Shown here in pieces: positions 5,758 to 6,885 of a stretch of DNA of 6,885 bases. The notes beneath the pieces are model-generated. The model was not told where the DNA came from and searched no databases. It saw nothing but the letters and a program-made list of their open reading frames with translations. The DNA is from an uncultured Collinsella sp. (GTDB taxonomy: Bacteria; Actinomycetota; Coriobacteriia; Coriobacteriales; Coriobacteriaceae), in the NCBI GenBank assembly GCA_905198825.1, contig CAJKEF010000061.1, positions 1-6,885 of the forward strand, written 5' to 3'. How positions within the stretch are numbered: position 1 is the stretch's first letter; each line of letters begins with the position of its first letter. The translations under genes and the position numbers were made by a program.

Positions 5758-6885
5758 ATGAACTTCCGCTCATCTCTCGCCTGCACCTCGAGCGATATCG
5801 CCCGCTGGGGACTGCGCTCCGTCCTTAAGCGCCAGGGCGGCGTACTCCCCGGCCGCATCGCCATGAAGATCGACCCCGAGCTGCTGAGCGACCTCGCCGG
5901 CCTTGTCGACCGCAGCGTGGTGATCACCGGCACTAATGGCAAGACCACCACCTCCAACCTCATCGCCGACGCCGTTGCCGCCAGCGGCGCTACCGTGGTG
6001 TGCAACCGTGCCGGCAACAATATGGAGCCCGGTGTGGTGGGTGCTCTGCTCGAGGCCCGCAGTGGCCTTAAGCACACTGACAGCGGCAAGCGCGTGGGCG
6101 TTTTTGAATGCGATGAGCTCTACACCGTGCGCGTCCTGCCCAAGCTCAAGCCGACGTACTTTGTGCTGCTCAACCTGTTCCGCGACCAGCTAGATCGCTA
6201 TGGCGAGATCGATCACACCCAGGAGGTCATCGCCCACGCGTTGGAGCTTTCGCCGGCAACGACGCTCATCTACAACGCCGACGATCCGCTGTGCGCCTCG
6301 ATTGCCGCGCGCGTTCCCAACGCGAGTATTGCCTTTGGCATCGATGGCGCCACCGACACCGAGTCTGACCGTATTAGCGACTCGCGCTTTTGCTCACAGT
6401 GCAACGCCCCGTTGGAGTACGACTACGTGCAATACGGTCAGCTCGGCGCCTACCATTGCCCCTCGTGCGGCTGGGCCCGCCCTGCGCTTGTCCGTCGCGT
6501 GACGGGCGTGGAGCTCGGCTGCGACGGCTACGGCTTTGACCTGGTCTTTGGATCTGCGCCCGACGCGGCGGACGCACACATCGCCACACGCTACAACGGC
6601 CTGTACATGGTCTACAACGTTGCCGCCGCCTTCTTTGCGGCACGCGAGTTGGGCGTGAACGCAGCTCACCTGCAGCCCACGCTCGATGCCTACGTCCCCG
6701 CCGGCGGACGCATGGGCCGCTGGGAGATCGCCGGCCGTACCGTCGAGGCAAACCTGGCCAAGAATCCCGTGGGCTTCGATCGCCAGATCCAGTCCATTAA
6801 GACGGCGGGCGGCAGACTCTGCGCCTTCTTTCTGAACGACAACGACGCCGACGGCCACGATGTCTCGTGGATCTACGACGTCGAC
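5758..6885 (+). CDS. murT: Lipid II isoglutaminyl synthase, ligase subunit MurT (partial, runs off window)
   Basis: 376 residues are visible and the frame is open at the right edge; family members have about 430-450. With the glutaminase GatD, MurT amidates the alpha-carboxyl of D-glutamate at position 2 of the peptidoglycan stem on lipid II, using ATP and glutamine-derived ammonia, at the inner face of the membrane. Visible features are the Mur ligase P-loop TGTNGKTTTSN (57-67), the Mur-type stretch LLNLFRDQLDRYGEID (137-152) and NADDP (173-177). An inserted zinc ribbon has Cys212, Cys215, Cys234 and Cys237, and is typical of MurT rather than of MurC-F. DNDADGHDVSWIYDVD at the edge belongs to the C-terminal domain (DUF1727) that contacts GatD. 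The ATG at 5758 has AGGAA seven bases upstream. gatD is expected immediately downstream, outside the window. The four cysteines and the P-loop make the assignment firm. Confidence 0.93.
   Translation, partial: MNFRSSLACTSSDIARWGLRSVLKRQGGVLPGRIAMKIDPELLSDLAGLVDRSVVITGTNGKTTTSNLIADAVAASGATVVCNRAGNNMEPGVVGALLEARSGLKHTDSGKRVGVFECDELYTVRVLPKLKPTYFVLLNLFRDQLDRYGEIDHTQEVIAHALELSPATTLIYNADDPLCASIAARVPNASIAFGIDGATDTESDRISDSRFCSQCNAPLEYDYVQYGQLGAYHCPSCGWARPALVRRVTGVELGCDGYGFDLVFGSAPDAADAHIATRYNGLYMVYNVAAAFFAARELGVNAAHLQPTLDAYVPAGGRMGRWEIAGRTVEANLAKNPVGFDRQIQSIKTAGGRLCAFFLNDNDADGHDVSWIYDVD

Overview
The window looks like chromosomal DNA of a high-GC Gram-positive gut anaerobe, most likely a Coriobacteriia member such as Collinsella. 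This is an inference from GC-rich codon use, the fermentative dehydrogenases and a MurT-type Mur ligase. No rRNA or marker gene is present to prove it. No tRNA, CRISPR array, insertion sequence or phage gene was seen.

Left half (about 1-3092, minus strand): three dehydrogenases of the iron/zinc-dependent 'family III' fold lie head to tail. In transcription order they are a standalone iron-type alcohol dehydrogenase (1869-3092), a complete glycerol dehydrogenase gldA (685-1785), and a shortened second glycerol-dehydrogenase-like gene (65-571). The last keeps the N-terminal nucleotide-binding part but lacks the whole metal-binding domain. Strong rho-independent terminators follow the first two genes. 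The one between the alcohol dehydrogenase and gldA ends only about 15 bases before the gldA start codon, so gldA has almost no room for its own promoter. A perfect 10-bp inverted repeat sits upstream of the shortened gene.

Middle (3093-3592): a 500-bp divergent intergenic region separates the minus-strand dehydrogenases from the plus-strand genes. Each side has a TATATA box about 36-43 bases before its start codon and a strong Shine-Dalgarno sequence. The rest is rich in short direct and inverted repeats, including recurring TGTGCGGCA-like words, two AAACGTTT palindromes, and a 10-mer shared with the dyad upstream of the shortened gene. It may be a repeated intergenic element or a dense regulatory region.

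Right half (3593-6885, plus strand): two uncharacterised helical, TPR-like proteins overlap by one base (TAATG). They appear to be diverged paralogues of each other. 45 bases later comes murT, the ligase subunit of the MurT/GatD complex that amidates the peptidoglycan stem glutamate. It has its ATP-binding P-loop and an inserted four-cysteine zinc ribbon, and it is cut by the window edge. Its partner gatD is expected just beyond it.

The left block fits anaerobic glycerol and alcohol metabolism with NAD recycling. The right block is cell-wall synthesis plus an unassigned protein pair. No new defence or mobile system is evident. The least explained items are the paralogous pair beside murT, the repeat-rich divergent region, and the internally deleted dehydrogenase.
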